From positions 90,540,783-90,604,782 of the forward strand of contig OZ020269.1 of the NCBI GenBank assembly GCA_963971225.1: DNA of 64,000 nt. Reading direction: 5' to 3'. The position numbers and the translations under genes are program-made. Origin of the DNA: Melieria omissa. Taxonomy: Eukaryota; Arthropoda; Insecta; Diptera; Ulidiidae. Below, in pieces: positions 44,403 through 56,590 of this stretch (positions within the stretch are counted from its first letter, which is position 1; the number at the start of each line of letters is the position of its first letter). Under the pieces are notes generated by a model that saw only the letters and a program-made list of their open reading frames with translations, had not been told where the DNA came from and made no database searches.

Positions 44403-44889
44403 AGTGTATTAATGGTGACTGGATTATTGATGTGTGTTGACAATGAGTGATCATAGTTTTGAAAGAAGAACAATTTGCAAAAAAAATGCCACACATTATT
44501 TGTCAGAAAACTTTCAACGACGAAAGTGCATAAAGCAAAATATGAAAACTGGCGAAAATAATTTTTATTGCACACTTTCAAATGTGAACAAATTTCATAT
44601 TCATCCTAAAGCTATGCAATGGAAGAGGTGTTGAAAAATATTCAAAGTTAAGTTGGATAAGTTTTCTGAGATAAATTTAGGTTAGGTTTGGTTTGGTTAG
44701 ATTTGGGACATGGAATGGTTTTGGTTAATGGTAACGTGGGTCACTATTAGAGGTTCGTAGTGTCTTCAGTATTGTTTTAGTAACCTGCAGGAACTGCAAG
44801 TGTAAACTTAACATTTCCTCATACTGACTCGTTTTGTTAACATTTTGTTATTTTATTTGTTTGGGAAAATAATTTTTGCTGGAAATATG
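43798..44889. other. Unique non-coding DNA
   Basis: Contains a GT microsatellite and a TTAGGTTAGGTTTGGTTTGG stretch near 44681, which could be a decayed LINE or SINE tail; the sequence beyond it is not clearly matched. Confidence 0.5.
44350..44402. repeat. (GT)n microsatellite
   Basis: About 50 bases of nearly pure GT with a few interruptions (TATGAG, GGGTG); the longest dinucleotide run in the window. Confidence 0.95.
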
Positions 44890-46380
44890 AAATTGTTGTC
44901 ATCTTAGTAGAAGCCATAATAATTTTAATTATTTTGTTTTTTTATATATTTTTTCACCAGACTACAGAAAGATTTAATTGAATGATTTTATAATTTTTGT
45001 TAGAAAAATATAGATTATATAATTTTTGTTAGAAAAATATATAATTCGTTTTAACTTTTCAGTTGTTGTCATAAAAATGTTAATTACTTTTGTACTTTTT
45101 TTAATATTTTTTATTTAATTTTTATATATTTTTCTATTTTTTAGATATTTTATTTATCATTTATTAATTATTTAGATATCCTTTCTTGAAACCGCAAAAA
45201 AATTAATTTTATTTAATAATTTCATAATTTTTGTTAGAAATATAAAAATCTTGTCATCTACTCAGTTGTTGTCATAATAATATTTATTATTTTTATATTT
45301 TTTTAACATATTGTTTTATTTATTTTTTTAATGTATTTTTATATTTTTTAAAATTTGTTTATTTAATTTTTAATATTTTTTTGTAATTTTTTATATATGT
45401 TATACAATCTTTTTTTTAGTTTTATATTTTTTAACATTTTTTATAAAATTTTTTATATATTTTTATATTTTTTAGATATTTTATTTATCATTTATTTAGG
45501 TATATTATTTTCTCCAAACCACAAAAATTTAATTAAATTTAATAATTTCATAATTTTTCTTGAATATATATAAATCTTGTCGTGTACTTAGTTGTTGTCA
45601 TAATAATGTTTATTATTTTTATATTTATTGTATTATTTTGTTAATTGATTTTTTTATATATTTTTATATTTTTTAACATTTGTTTATTGAATTTTTTATA
45701 TATTTTTGTATTTTTTTATATTTGTTATATAATTTTTTTTATTTTTATATTTGCTTAACATTTTTTATTTAATTTTTTATATATTTTTTTAATTTTTTTT
45801 AGATATTTTATTTATCATTGATCATTTAATTAGATGTTTTTTTCTCCAAACCACAAAAATTTAATTAAAATTATTAATTTCATAATTTTTTTTGAATATA
45901 TATAAATCTTCACATCTACTTAGTATTTATCATAAAAATGTTAATTATTTTTATATTTTTTTTAATATTTTTTTTAATATTTTTTTAATTGATTTTTTAT
46001 ATATTTTTATATTTTTCAACATTTGTTTATTTAATTTTTATATATTTTTGTATTTTTTTTAACATTTTTTATTTAATTTTTTATATTTTTTATATTTTTT
46101 TAGATATTTTATTTATCATTTATCATTTAATTAGATATTTTTTTTCTCCAAACCACAAAAATTTAATTAAATTTATTAATATCATAATTTTTTTTAATAT
46201 ATATAAATCTTGTCATCTACTTAGTTGTTGTCATAATAATGTTAATTATTTTTATATTTTTTTTTTTAATATTTTTTATTTAACTTTTTATGTATTTTTA
46301 TATTTTTTAAATTTTTTTATTGAATTTATATATTTAAAAATTGTTTTTAATATTTTTTTATATTTTTTCCAGACCACAGA
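44890..46380 (+). repeat. AT-rich tandem array, ~300-330-bp unit
   Basis: CTTAGTTGTTGTCATAATAA or variants occur near 45061, 45264, 45591, 45921 and 46223, spacing 203, 327, 330 and 302. Units share CTCCAAACCACAAAAATTTA, TAATTTCATAATTTTT and TTTTAGATATTTTATTTATC. The intervening DNA is almost pure T/A. Confidence 0.8.
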
Positions 46381-48609
46381 ACAAATTCATTGCTGTTTTT
46401 TCTCCCAACTGTAGGCAACACATGGACAAAGGCAATTTAAACAAAAACTCTGAGTGTCTGTCGTTGACAAGCAAACAGCAAAAAGGACATTCGTTTCATT
46501 ATATTTTAAGCACAATAACGATACAAGTCAAGTTGACAGCGCAACTGTGCGAGAAATGCGAGAAATATGACAAAGCAACAAAAGTAGTTTTAAGCGGACT
46601 GTAGAAAAGTTTTATATATTTTTTTATATATATTTGTTTTTAATTATGGTGCACACACCAAGCAAGCTGAGAGAAAGAAAGCTTCTACCTGCCAAAGTAA
46701 AATAGTAGAAAATTGTGTAGCATTGTTTTAGGCGCTTTTAGTCGCTGTGGCTGCTCATTAGTGAGTTTTGAGTACGAGTTTAGTGCTTTGTGGCTAATTG
46801 TTGCCATTGAGAGTAGAAACAAAAGTGACTTTTCTTTTGGGGAAAAGCAAAGAAAAGGATTTACTTGCAGCTTGAAAGTGTCGAAAACAGACTGCACACT
46901 AAATAGAAAAGAGTCACAACTAAGAAATATTCTCTAAAATTTTCAAGAGAGTCAAAAAACTATTGATCTTGCAGAAGCAATGCAATTGATTTAAGAAAAA
47001 ACAAATATGCAGTGTTTTTCTAATTAAAAAAATTTATTTAAAAAGTTAGTAATAAGAAAAGAAATATTTGAAGTATGTAGTTCAAGATTTATACCCTGAA
47101 TTCATTTATGGAAAAACTACTCTTTTTGAATTAAGTGAAAAATATTTATGTAATCACTTTGACATGTCTTTCAAAATGACGCACAATTTTCTTAAAAAAG
47201 GGTCAACAAAGATTGTCTGCCTTATCTAAAAATTCAGTCCATATTGTTCACAACTGAATAAAGACAAACGTTTCGCTTTCAGTCATCCATAAGCTGCTCA
47301 ATAAATTTAAATACTCATGGCTCGTCCTTAGGCGACATTAAAACACCATTTTTCATACTCAATTAAATGTGACACAACTTGCGCTCATATCATTTCCATA
47401 GACCAGTCAACCGGCCCATGCGCGCGGCTCTTCATTTATTTTGTAATTTGCTGCTGCTGTCGCTGCCGTCGTGGCGTCAATTTGCCGCTCATTACAGCCA
47501 CGGCCAACTTTCAGCGCCTCGACTAACTCACTTTCTTTGACGCGCTCTGCTTTGTCGCTTTTCTCTGTCGGCGACTACAGTGCTGCATTTTAACTTTCGC
47601 TGTGTATTCAATTTCTGTTTAATTTCTTTTTTATTGAGCGTCACGCCGCACTCATTTTTTACGCCATATTAATTGCAAAACTTCCATAATGAAATGTCAT
47701 TTAGTTTGTTAATTGTCAACGATTAAGCCGCAATGTAATAAACGCTCAGCTGTCTTCCGCGTCGGATATGCAAACAACAACAATCAACACAATCAGCAGC
47801 GCGTCCCCAGCGACAGGCGGCAACAGCCAACACCCGACGCAGTAAATGCTCGCAAAAGTGCAGACACTGGCCCAGGGGGAAAGTGTCAGTCGGGCGTGGC
47901 GAAAGGTAGTGTAAGGAGTGTGAGAACGACGTGATGTACAACAACAACAAGCAGAATCATTAAAAAATTATGATAAAAACGCGTAAAACATGCAAATGTG
48001 GAAAGTTGTGCCCGGTTAACAACACTGAACCTGAAAGGGGCTCAAGCAACTTTGAGTGAGTTGTGAGTTTTGGGAGAAGCGTTTAATTACTGAAAGCGAG
48101 GTGTGCCCAATGTGTGATAAGGTCTGTGAAAAGTGGCTGCTCCATTAGATTTACGAGCTGTTATGAATGTCGAATATTTGTTGGTGTTGATGAAAACGGG
48201 AGAAGAGTGAGAAATGTTCACTTTCTTTTTTTATTTTTTTTTTATTTTAACGGAATTGTTAATGTCGTTATTAAGACTGATAAATGTAACAAAACTAATT
48301 CAAAATAAAGTTTAAATAATACATTTCTTAACTCAACTTAAAGACTTGGCTTTTATTAGTTTTAAAAACTAAACTTCAATTAACTTCATCAATGACATTA
48401 ATGCTCATGTTATATTCATTAAATGTCCACTAGACATGATTTAGTGCACGATTTTTCGATTTCAGAGATGAAGAACTGCTATTTATGCACATTAAGTACA
48501 TAAGTCCAACAATTTTGGCGCTTGAGTGGAGTTAAATGGCATCTTATTGCGACCAAAGTTCACAAAAAAGCTAAGGAATTCCACAAATTGCGCCACAGCT
48601 GCTCAGAAG
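46381..48609. other. Unique non-coding DNA
   Basis: No supported gene. 47400-47930 is more GC-rich than the flanks and has short frames on both strands, but no convincing splice-site pair or domain. Confidence 0.45.
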
Positions 48610-49170
48610 TTGCTCTTAGAGGGTTAAAGTCTATGACTGACCCCCAATACTTTTCCCTATTGAATATTTCTTTCATACATATTAATACCCTATTTTCAAC
48701 CCTTAATGGGGCTCTCATACAAAATGTTCCCCTACAATTAAATTATGGCCCCCATACAAAAATAGGCTCCAACTGCTCCCATGTTGGCCCCAGATATGTG
48801 AAATGTAAGACCGACCCTCATTTATTTTCTCTCCCAAATGTTTTTTCCAAACATACCTACTCCCTATCTCCAACCCTTAATGGGGCTTCCATACAAAATT
48901 ATGGTTTTTATAAAATAGGCTCCAAATGCTCCCAGGTTGGCCCCAGATGTGTCAAATGTAAGACCGACACTCATTCATTTTCCTTTCCGAGTGTTTCTTC
49001 CAAACATACCTAGACGCTATCTCAAAGTCTTAAGGGGGCTGTCATACAAAACTGGTCATTTTCTATGTAATTGGTTCCCCACTTGTAATTGTAGTAAAAT
49101 AAGCGAAGAAACCTCACATCTCGGAAACTACAAAACGGATTTAAATAATTTTTCCAGCAATGGACAATAT
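48610..49170 (-). repeat. Dispersed repeat family B, minus-orientation copy
   Basis: Two internal units (about 48640-48790 and 48805-48975) share AACCCTTAATGGGGCT, CATACAAAA, ATAGGCTCCAA.TGCTCCCA, GTTGGCCCCAGAT and AAATGTAAGACCGAC. Their complement matches 10380-10560. The segment 49020-49150 (CTTAAGGGGGCTGTCATACA..GGAAACTACAAAACGGATTT) is the complement of 10245-10380. Internal frames are open by chance. Confidence 0.75.
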
Positions 49171-49374
49171 TTTTAAGTATACAAAATACAAAATTACTTA
49201 AGGTCCAGAAATTCACTATCAGAGTGCATCTCCCATACAATGGGAGTTGTAAGGTTGTCAACTTTTGGGATTCTACGAAGAAATAAGCAAAATGTATTGT
49301 CAAAACCCCATTAACTTTCCATTTGAACTATGGATATTAGTAGCTCCCCATAAACTATCCATTTGTACCTAATA

Positions 49375-49660
49375 TTAGGTACATAGAAGTGGCTGCCCCA
49401 AGGCGAAACCCTCTAAGGCCACCAAGGCTCGTTGTCAAAGTACATTCAGTCGAACTCTCATTGAAACAGTTTGAGCTTTTAACGAAGTTAAGTAGACAGT
49501 AAATTGTCGTATCGGCTATATGCCTTAGATTATCCAAGAAGGTATCTAGGTACATAGTTCATCTTTCTTTTGTATAAAAGAGGATAAGTTTATAGAAGGC
49601 AAAGTCTCCTTTCTTTTTCTCGTCCATACAGATGCGGCAGAAGTAATTTGAAAACAGTCT
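49375..49660 (-). pseudogene. Decayed LINE C-terminus and 3' end
   Basis: On the minus strand the pieces CRICMDEKKKGDF and DTFLDNLRHIADTTIYCLL followed by NFVKSSNCFNE parallel the C-terminus of the LINE at 29235-29549 (CRSCLDEEEEEN, LEDLADKTIRRLLSFVNSSNWFNE). The HxxC part of the zinc knuckle is lost through substitutions. The 3' UTR retains GGGGCAGCCACTTCTATG. It is an old copy of the same or a sister LINE family; boundaries are approximate and no target duplication could be fixed. Confidence 0.7.
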
Positions 49661-49809
49661 CAAATCTTTTTTCGTACATACCAACAAATCAGTGACCCAT
49701 ATATACACCAATAATGGATCTGATCTGGTCCATATTTAGTGGGAGAAGCTCTCTAAAACTCCAAAAGTTCAACGTAGCTAATGTCCTGTTCAGACAACCA
49801 ACTAAATTG
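49661..49809. other. Unique DNA
   Basis: Nothing recognised between the LINE fragment and the next array. Confidence 0.4.
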
Positions 49810-50610
49810 AGGAAACTTAGTTTCTAATTAAGTTTATCGCTTTGCTGTTCACAAATCTCAATTTAGGTTACATCTCAATTTAGCTGCTATCGAAAATTAT
49901 ATCGAAAGTGTAATCGAAAATGTCATCGTAAATGTTATCGAGATTGTTATCGGAAATATTATCGCTCATGTTTTTGTTTTGATGGAAGAAAGTTTTTTCT
50001 CTAATTAAGTTTTTCGCTTTGCTGTTTACACATCTCAATTTAGCTGATATCGAAAATGTTATCGATCACGGTTTTGTTTTGACGGAAGAAAGTTTTCCCA
50101 TAATTAGGTTTGTCGCTTTGATCAATTTAGCTTACATCTCAATTTAGCTGTTATCGAAAATGATATCGACTATACCTCGTCCACTTTGTTGTTTTGACGG
50201 AAGAAAGTTTTTTCTCTAATTAAGTTTGTCGCTTTGCTGTTCACAAACCTAAATTTAGATCTCATTTAGCTGTTATCAAAAATGTTATCGATCAGGTTTT
50301 TGTTTTGACGGAAGAAAGTTTCTTCACCAGGGGCGGATTCAGAAAAATATTTCGGGGGGGTTTCAAAAAGTAATTCTTTAATATTCATAAATTGTCTTTT
50401 AATTTGTATGTAGTTTTAATGTCGATCCTAATATTTCGGGGGGGTTTCAACCCCCAAAACACCCCCTGAATCCGCCACTGTTCTTCACTAATCAAGTTTA
50501 TTGCTTTCCTGTTCACAAACCTCAATTTAGCTTACATTAAATTTACCTGTTATCGAAAATGTTATCGATAACGTTTTTGTTTTTAAAAAACATTTATCGA
50601 ACACTTAGAA
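49810..50610 (+). repeat. Tandem array with repeated TTATCGATA-type motifs
   Basis: The phrase AATTAAGTTTGTCGCTTTGC recurs (variants) near 49830, 50007, 50105, 50222 and 50494, each followed by CTGTTCACAAATCTCAATTT, AGCTGTTATCGAAAATGTTA, TCGATCACG and TTTTGACGGAAGAAAGTTTT. Without the inserted MITE the spacing is about 98-177 bp. Every unit carries ATCGAAAATGTTATCGAT, often extended to TTATCGATAACG. Confidence 0.85.
50328..50480. mobile_element. hAT-like MITE, copy 2 (153 bp) with perfect 8-bp duplication
   Basis: Left end CAGGGGCGGATTCAG, right end CTGAATCCGCCACTG. TTCTTCAC flanks both sides exactly (50320-50327 and 50481-50488). Interior matches 35075-35210. The ends resemble those of hAT (Tip100-type) elements. 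It is inserted in a unit of the 49810-50610 array. Confidence 0.92.
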
Positions 50611-51229
50611 ATATTTATTTAACACTCTACTTCAAATAAACTAAACTTTAAAACAAAATTTCAAAGCAAACAAATGTTTACAAACATCGTTCGATGCTGT
50701 CAGTTTCTCAATTTCGTTTTGGTTCCGTCAATTGTGAATGAATTTGTTTATCGATAATAGCACGTTACAGGATTGCATGGCGAATGGAACTCCATTTATG
50801 GTAAATTTAGCGCTAATTGCAATGAACTTAATTGAAAATTTTACATAAAAATTGAGTTCAAAGTAAAAAAAGTTGTTCAATGCAGTGGATAGAGGTCCAT
50901 AGCGAAAATTTAGACCGTATCTCCGGTGAAAGGATCAAGTTGAGGACACACTTACATTTCATGGTGTGACCAACCGAAGAAGACGCACGCAAAGCAGAGA
51001 CGTCTGAAGAGAACTTTTGCGGTAGTCCGTAACTCGGTAATGAGTTGCTTTGGCCAGTTGAGCCAGTAAGTAAGATTTATAGAAAAATTTCGATAATCTA
51101 TCCTAGCAATCTTGAGATTACATCAATTCTGCATGAGACACTATCTTACACCAATCACATCCACTTAGAATCTATTTGCTCTAAAAGGACTAACAAAGCA
51201 TCAATTTTCGGATACTATGGGTTGGGTAT
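50611..51229. other. Unique DNA
   Basis: No supported gene. The frame at 51045-51401 overlaps the inverted repeat described next, and its counterpart in the second copy is broken by stops. Confidence 0.45.
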
Positions 51230-51520
51230 TTTCATCATAAAAGAAAAGAAAAAAAACTGCCTGACCCTTCGATGGCCTTCGGAGTCTCTTCTTGAACAAA
51301 TGGAAGAGCAGCAGCAGATGTTGCATGAACATATTTCGTACAGCATGAGTCCACAGTCCTTTGTAGTCTATGGAGAGCAGATTTCATTTTTTATGAAATA
51401 GTTGTATCCATCAGAGAACAAAATTGAAGGACATAATGGACTTGATTATGGTCTGAGAGACCCACAGGACTTTCAAAGGATTCAGGTCCATGTTTACCAA
51501 ATGCTCGCTGACATGAATGA
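51230..51520 (+). repeat. Inverted repeat pair, left arm
   Basis: Contains CTGACCCTTCGATGG, CATGAGTCCACAGTCCT, TGTAGTCTATGGAGA.CAGAT, AGTTGTATCCATCAGA and GGTCTGAGAGA, all found in the same order on the opposite strand at 53380-53650. I estimate roughly three-quarters identity by eye. The 118-residue frame across it is not preserved in the partner arm. Confidence 0.8.
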
Positions 51521-53379
51521 AATCCACAAAACTCTGATTTTTCTTTCTTGTATCTGTTGAAAACTAAATGGTGGTGGGGGTGATGATAAGGGTTTCGAAT
51601 TCAGCGGACCTTCATCAGATCCCATCATAACTTCACTTAATCGATAACTAACTTCATTTTTATATATTTGCTTTATGCCTCATCTTTCATATTATTTGCG
51701 TCATTACCCACTTTTCACTTCTACTCCTTCCCCAAACTCTTTCAATAGTCTCCACAACCCGGCATCGGCATGTCAGTTGTTTGCCCCTTTCTCTCTTCGC
51801 CCTCTTTCCACTTCCTTTTTACTCCGTCTAGTGTGTAGTGAAGCGTGGAAAAGAATGTTTTGCTTTGGTTTTTTTTTTAATTTCATATTTTTTTATTGTT
51901 ATTTGTTTTTCATATTTTTTACTTTTCATTGACTAATATGAAAACTTGAGTTTTGTTGTTGTTGCTGTGACTCGTCGATGTAGTTTGATATTATGACAAA
52001 AGTTTGTTGGCCGCTCATTGTTGTTCGCTGACTGTTGTTGTTCTTTCTGTTGCTGTGTGTTCTCTCTATTTTTCGTCTCATCATAGAATATTTGCTGGTA
52101 TTTTGTATTTGTATTTGTTTTTGTTGTTTTGCTATTATGAAGCACATCATTGATTTCATTGTTGTTGTTGTTGTTATTTCTTATCGATTATTAGTTAAAT
52201 TAGTTCTTGGGCTATTTTGATACTGTTGTGCTTGTTGTTGTTTTTTTTTGTAATATTTGCAATGTCATTTTTATGGACTTCATACGCCACCTTCTTCCTC
52301 TTTCTCTGCTTCTTATGTCTGAACTTCATCGGGCAACTTTGTTGCTGACCAGCCACGCACCAGTGCAACGACTTGTGGCATTTTGTGTGGCTTCGCTCAT
52401 GCGATAATTAAATTTTGTTTGCTGAATTTCTGGAATTATACGCGCACACTTCGTACATGCGGTCAGTTTCAGCGGCAAACATTTCACACTTGCCGAGTGT
52501 GCAATGCGGCAGGACATGCAAGGAGCATGAAGATGGGTTGGGCAAGCGAACAACGTCGACTTAAATTGAAAAGTTTAAATGAGTATAAATTTTGCACTGA
52601 TGACTTTCGTAATAAAAAAATTATGAAAATAATAAGCACATCGCTGCTTGCACAGTGCACAGTGCGTCATGCTGCCTGACTGTTTGCCTGCTCGCTCTGG
52701 CATTTCATTTTGCTGTGTTGTCATTTGACTTTGTTGGTTCGACTTTTATGTGCGGAGGCGGAGGAGAAGGGTTTGAACATTTATGTGAGTTGTGCTGCAA
52801 CTTTTGAAAAATGACGCTTGTTGCAATCGGAAGTGGCGTTCGGGTGTTGGTGGACAAAACTTTATGAATTATTTGTCCGCATTTTGTGGCCGAACGTTGT
52901 CACTGACAGCCGGTCAGCGCATGTGGCGCGGAGAATATATAACAAATGCAACAATGTTTGAATTAAATATGTGCGCTTTTAATATAATTTTCAAGTGGCA
53001 GTTACTCGCTTAGCTCGTAGCGTTATGAGGATTAATTGGATAAATTCAAAAATGACAGCATTTAAATAAAAATTGTGAAATGGTTTACGCAAGCAAAACG
53101 TGTTATAGTCATTTAATTGTGAAATGAAAATATTCAATAAAATTAAATAAAATTTCAGTAAAAATTATAAATAAATAAAAAAATTATGCAAACAACTAAA
53201 TCGAGTTCTCTTTGCTTTCTATTTTTATTTTTAATTGATTCGAACTTGCTGCAAGTGCTGTACTGGCTTCAAAGGCAGAGAAGAAATGTATTCTGCACAG
53301 GAAAATAATACACAGAGATACAAAAAAGATAAATCAGAGGTGTTTTCTTGGTTTGGATACTCATTCATTTCGAACGACT
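51521..53379. other. Spacer between inverted arms, unique DNA
   Basis: Contains TTG runs (51953-51965, 52160-52175, 52230-52250) and no recognisable gene. Confidence 0.5.
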
Positions 53380-53650
53380 AATTGGTAAACATAGAGTTGG
53401 ATCCTTCGAAAGTCCTTTGGATCTCTCAGACCACAATCAAGTCTATTATTCCTACGAATTGACTGTCTGATGGATACAACTGTTTCATAAAGAGTGAAAT
53501 CTGATCTCCATAGACTACAGAGGACTGTGGACTCATGTTGTACTAAATCTTTTCTTCAACCTCTGTTGTTGATCTTCTATTTCAAGAGGTTCAAGAAGAT
53601 ACCCCAAACGCCATCAAAGGGTCAGACAATTTGTTTCTTTACCTAAAAAG
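53380..53650 (-). repeat. Inverted repeat pair, right arm
   Basis: Complement of the arm at 51230-51520, separated from it by about 1.86 kb. It ends in GTCAGACAATTTGTTTCTTT, matching the left arm around CTGCCTGACCC. Confidence 0.8.
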
Positions 53651-53759
53651 CCTAGGAAACGCTACTCAGAGGTGCTCTCTCATATGAGAAATATATAAAA
53701 AAAAACGTTGGTGACCGTTGGTACCGCACACATAATCTAAAAAAAATAATTAAAATATT

Positions 53760-54360
53760 TTATCTTATCTCATTTTATTTTATTTTTATTTTACTTTATT
53801 TTATTTTTTTTTAATTTTGCTTTGATTTATTTTATTTTATTTTTTTTTATTTTGTTTTATTTTAATATTTTTTATTTTACTTTATTTTATTTTAGTTTAT
53901 TTTATTTTATTTTATTTTATTTTATTTTATTTTATTTTATTTTATTTTATTTTATTTTATTTTATTTTATTTTATTTTATTTTATTTTATTTTATTTTAT
54001 TTTTTTTTTATTTTGTTTTATTTTAATATTTTTTATTTTACTTTATTTTATTTTATTTTATTTTATTTTATTTTATTTTATTTTATTTTATTTTATTTTA
54101 TTTTATTTTATTTTATTTTATTTTATTTTATTTTATTTTATTTTATTTTATCTTATTTTGTTTTATTTTAATATTTTTTATTTTACTTTATTTTATTTTA
54201 TTTTATTGTAGTTTATTTTAGTTTATTTTAGTTTATTTTATTTTATTTTATTTTATTTTATTTTATTGTAGTTTATTTTAGTTTAGTTTATTTTATTTTT
54301 TTTATTTTATTTTATTTTATTTTATTTTATTTTATTTTATTTTATTTTATTTTTTTTATT
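53760..54360. repeat. (TTTTA)n satellite block with higher-order period
   Basis: About 600 bp of TTTTA pentamers. A variant cassette TTTTGTTTTATTTTAATATT followed by TTTTATTTTACTTTA occurs at 53850, 54011 and 54156, i.e. 161 and 145 bp apart (difference of 16, about three pentamers). A second variant, TTTTATTGTAGTTTATTTTA, occurs twice near 54203 and 54263. The long Phe/Ile/Leu frame is an artefact. Confidence 0.95.
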
Positions 54361-55119
54361 AATTTGGGGCTTGTACCAAAATTCTAACTTGATAAAAAAA
54401 TTTGTTTTTTAACTAACCATTTTTTTAAAATAAAAAACTACTATTTTTTAACCCTGTACCCTGTTAGTATTGTTTACAATAACATGGACACCAACTTGTC
54501 ATATGTTCCATTAGGTTTAGATGCACATACGACATTTGTTTACTCAGGCGGCAAACTATGCGAATTCAAGTCATATTTGTAACCAAAATGATTGAAACGC
54601 ACCACACCCGTCTGCCACTTATTAAATTTATTTATATGTGTGCGTGTCCATTAGACTCTCTCGAATTTGTTTTTGTTGCTGCTTTTATTTCACTATCTGT
54701 CGTATTCATTTCACTATTTCTGCTTGCGTGGGGTTTTGTGTTTTTGATACATGCAACTGATTGCTTTCAATTAAGTTTTGACAAATGAAAATTAAACTGT
54801 TCATAGTGCTTCATGTTTGTTTGCATGTTGTTGTTGTTGTTGTTGTTGTGCACAATATTTGAGCTTTATTGTTGCTTTTATTAGAATTTTATGTTTTACG
54901 CAAATTAAAAAAAAAACATGAAACTAGGTTGAGTTGAAATGCTCAGTTCTATTTAATGGCAGTCAGTGTCATAACAATGAAATTTTGTGCGTTATGAAAT
55001 GAAATTGGACGCCATTTTGCACTGAAGTCAGTAGCGAGAGGAAAGTTATATATATGTAGATGTAGGCAATTTTGTTTTCAAATGCAATTTCAAATATAGT
55101 TTGTCGTTTCGGTAGCATT
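54361..55119. other. Unique non-coding DNA
   Basis: TTG run at 54829-54848; otherwise nothing recognised. Confidence 0.5.
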
Positions 55120-56060
55120 TTGAATGCCTTGATTGAAGTCGAAAAAAAAATAAATCGTAACTTTTGATTGTAAAAATGCGAAAAATTATAATAATAGGCA
55201 AAAAAAATTAGAATTCCTTTGAGAGAAAAAAGACAAGAAAAAATATTTACAATTTGAAAAAATATTAATAACTATTTTCAGGAAAAGGTAAAGCTTTCCA
55301 GGGGCCGAATACTGATTTAAATATTTATAGTTGTTGTTAAAAAAAATTTTTTTTATCATCCGCAATTTTTCATGCTTTGATTGAACTCGAAAAATAAACG
55401 CGTAAAAATGCAAGAAATTATAATAATGGGCAAATAAAAAACTTATGAGAAAAGTATAATAAAAATAATAAAAATAAAAATAAGAATTGTTTTGAGAGAA
55501 AAAAGGCAAAAAAAATATTTTTAATTTAAACAAATGTCAACTATTGTTTTCAGGAAAAAGTAGACGTTTGAAGGGAAAAATACTGAAATAAAATATAAAT
55601 GAAATATTTGTAATTGTTGTTAAAAAAAATCTGTTGAAAGGACAATTCAGACAAAAAATAGTTATAATGATTATAAACAAAAGTTATTTTCAGAAAAACA
55701 AAATTAATTAATGGAAAGAATATTTTCACTGGTTTTAAGAAGAAGAAGTAGAAACCACTTTCATGGGGGAAAAATAAAAACAAATATTTATTGTTATGAA
55801 AAAAATTTATAATTCAGGAAAAATGTATTAAGTTATGAAAAAAAACTTATAAAAAAAGAAAGTTATGAAGAAAAAAATATTTAAAATTTTTTTAAGTTAA
55901 AGTAAACGTAGTTTTCAGAGAACAAAAATTTAAGTAAAGTTTATTTTTAATTGTTGTAAAGAAAAAAAAAACACTTGTATGGAGCGAAAAATTTTAACAA
56001 ATATTTATTGTTATGAAAAAAAAGTAACAATTTGGGAAAAAGTTATAAAGTTGTATGAGT
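55120..56060 (+). repeat. A-rich tandem duplication, ~250-bp unit, decaying to the right
   Basis: Two clear units start near 55123 and 55375 (TTGATTGAA.TCGAAAAA, AAATTATAATAATRGGCAAA, TTTGAGAGAAAAAAG.CAA, ATTTTCAGGAAAA). Fragments with TTTTCAG.AAA, AAAAAAACTTATAAA and AACAAATATTTATTGTTATG continue to about 56050. Confidence 0.7.
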
Positions 56061-56590
56061 AGATGTGTTTGGGTGAAGATATAAATAAAAAAAAATAAAT
56101 TAAGCCGATAGCCCTGGCAGCTAGTGCTCCTTTTTAATTATAATTTTAATTGTAATTAAAAATAATAAATAAATAAATAAATAAAAAAATAAATTATCGT
56201 TACTTTTGAACGAAAAAATGTCTACTGAATAGAAAAAGTGAGAACCGGGTGGGTGCTGAATCTTTTTGAAAAAACTAAACCGAAGTTGCATTCTGCATGA
56301 AGGAAGATATGTGTTGGTATATCAAACAGAAATGGATTCATACATTGAATCACAAAGACTATCAAAAAAGAAATAAAAATAATGAAATAAGCTGTCTAGT
56401 GTTTGATCATTCGATCCTTGGGTAAATCGAGCGTTGCATGAAGTTAATATAGCAACCGACACTGGCCAACATGAACTGAACTGAACACTCTGGAATGTGT
56501 TCAGAGATTCAGGAGATATGCGTGTCAGAACCAAAACCATCCAAAAATAAGTTCATCAATGACACAAATCTTTGTGTTTTCCAATAACAC
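56061..56590. other. Unique AT-rich DNA
   Basis: An AAATAAATAAATAAATAAA tetranucleotide run lies near 56165. No gene. Confidence 0.45.

Noticed and set aside
48522..49013. 163-residue plus-strand frame with two similar halves
   Set aside because: The similarity is the internal tandem duplication of dispersed repeat B, whose other copy is not open in the corresponding frame.
51045..51401. 118-residue plus-strand frame as a gene
   Set aside because: The homologous arm at 53380-53650 has stops and shifts in the same region, so the frame is not under constraint.
53822..54211. 129-residue Phe-Ile-Leu protein
   Set aside because: Artefact of the TTTTA satellite.
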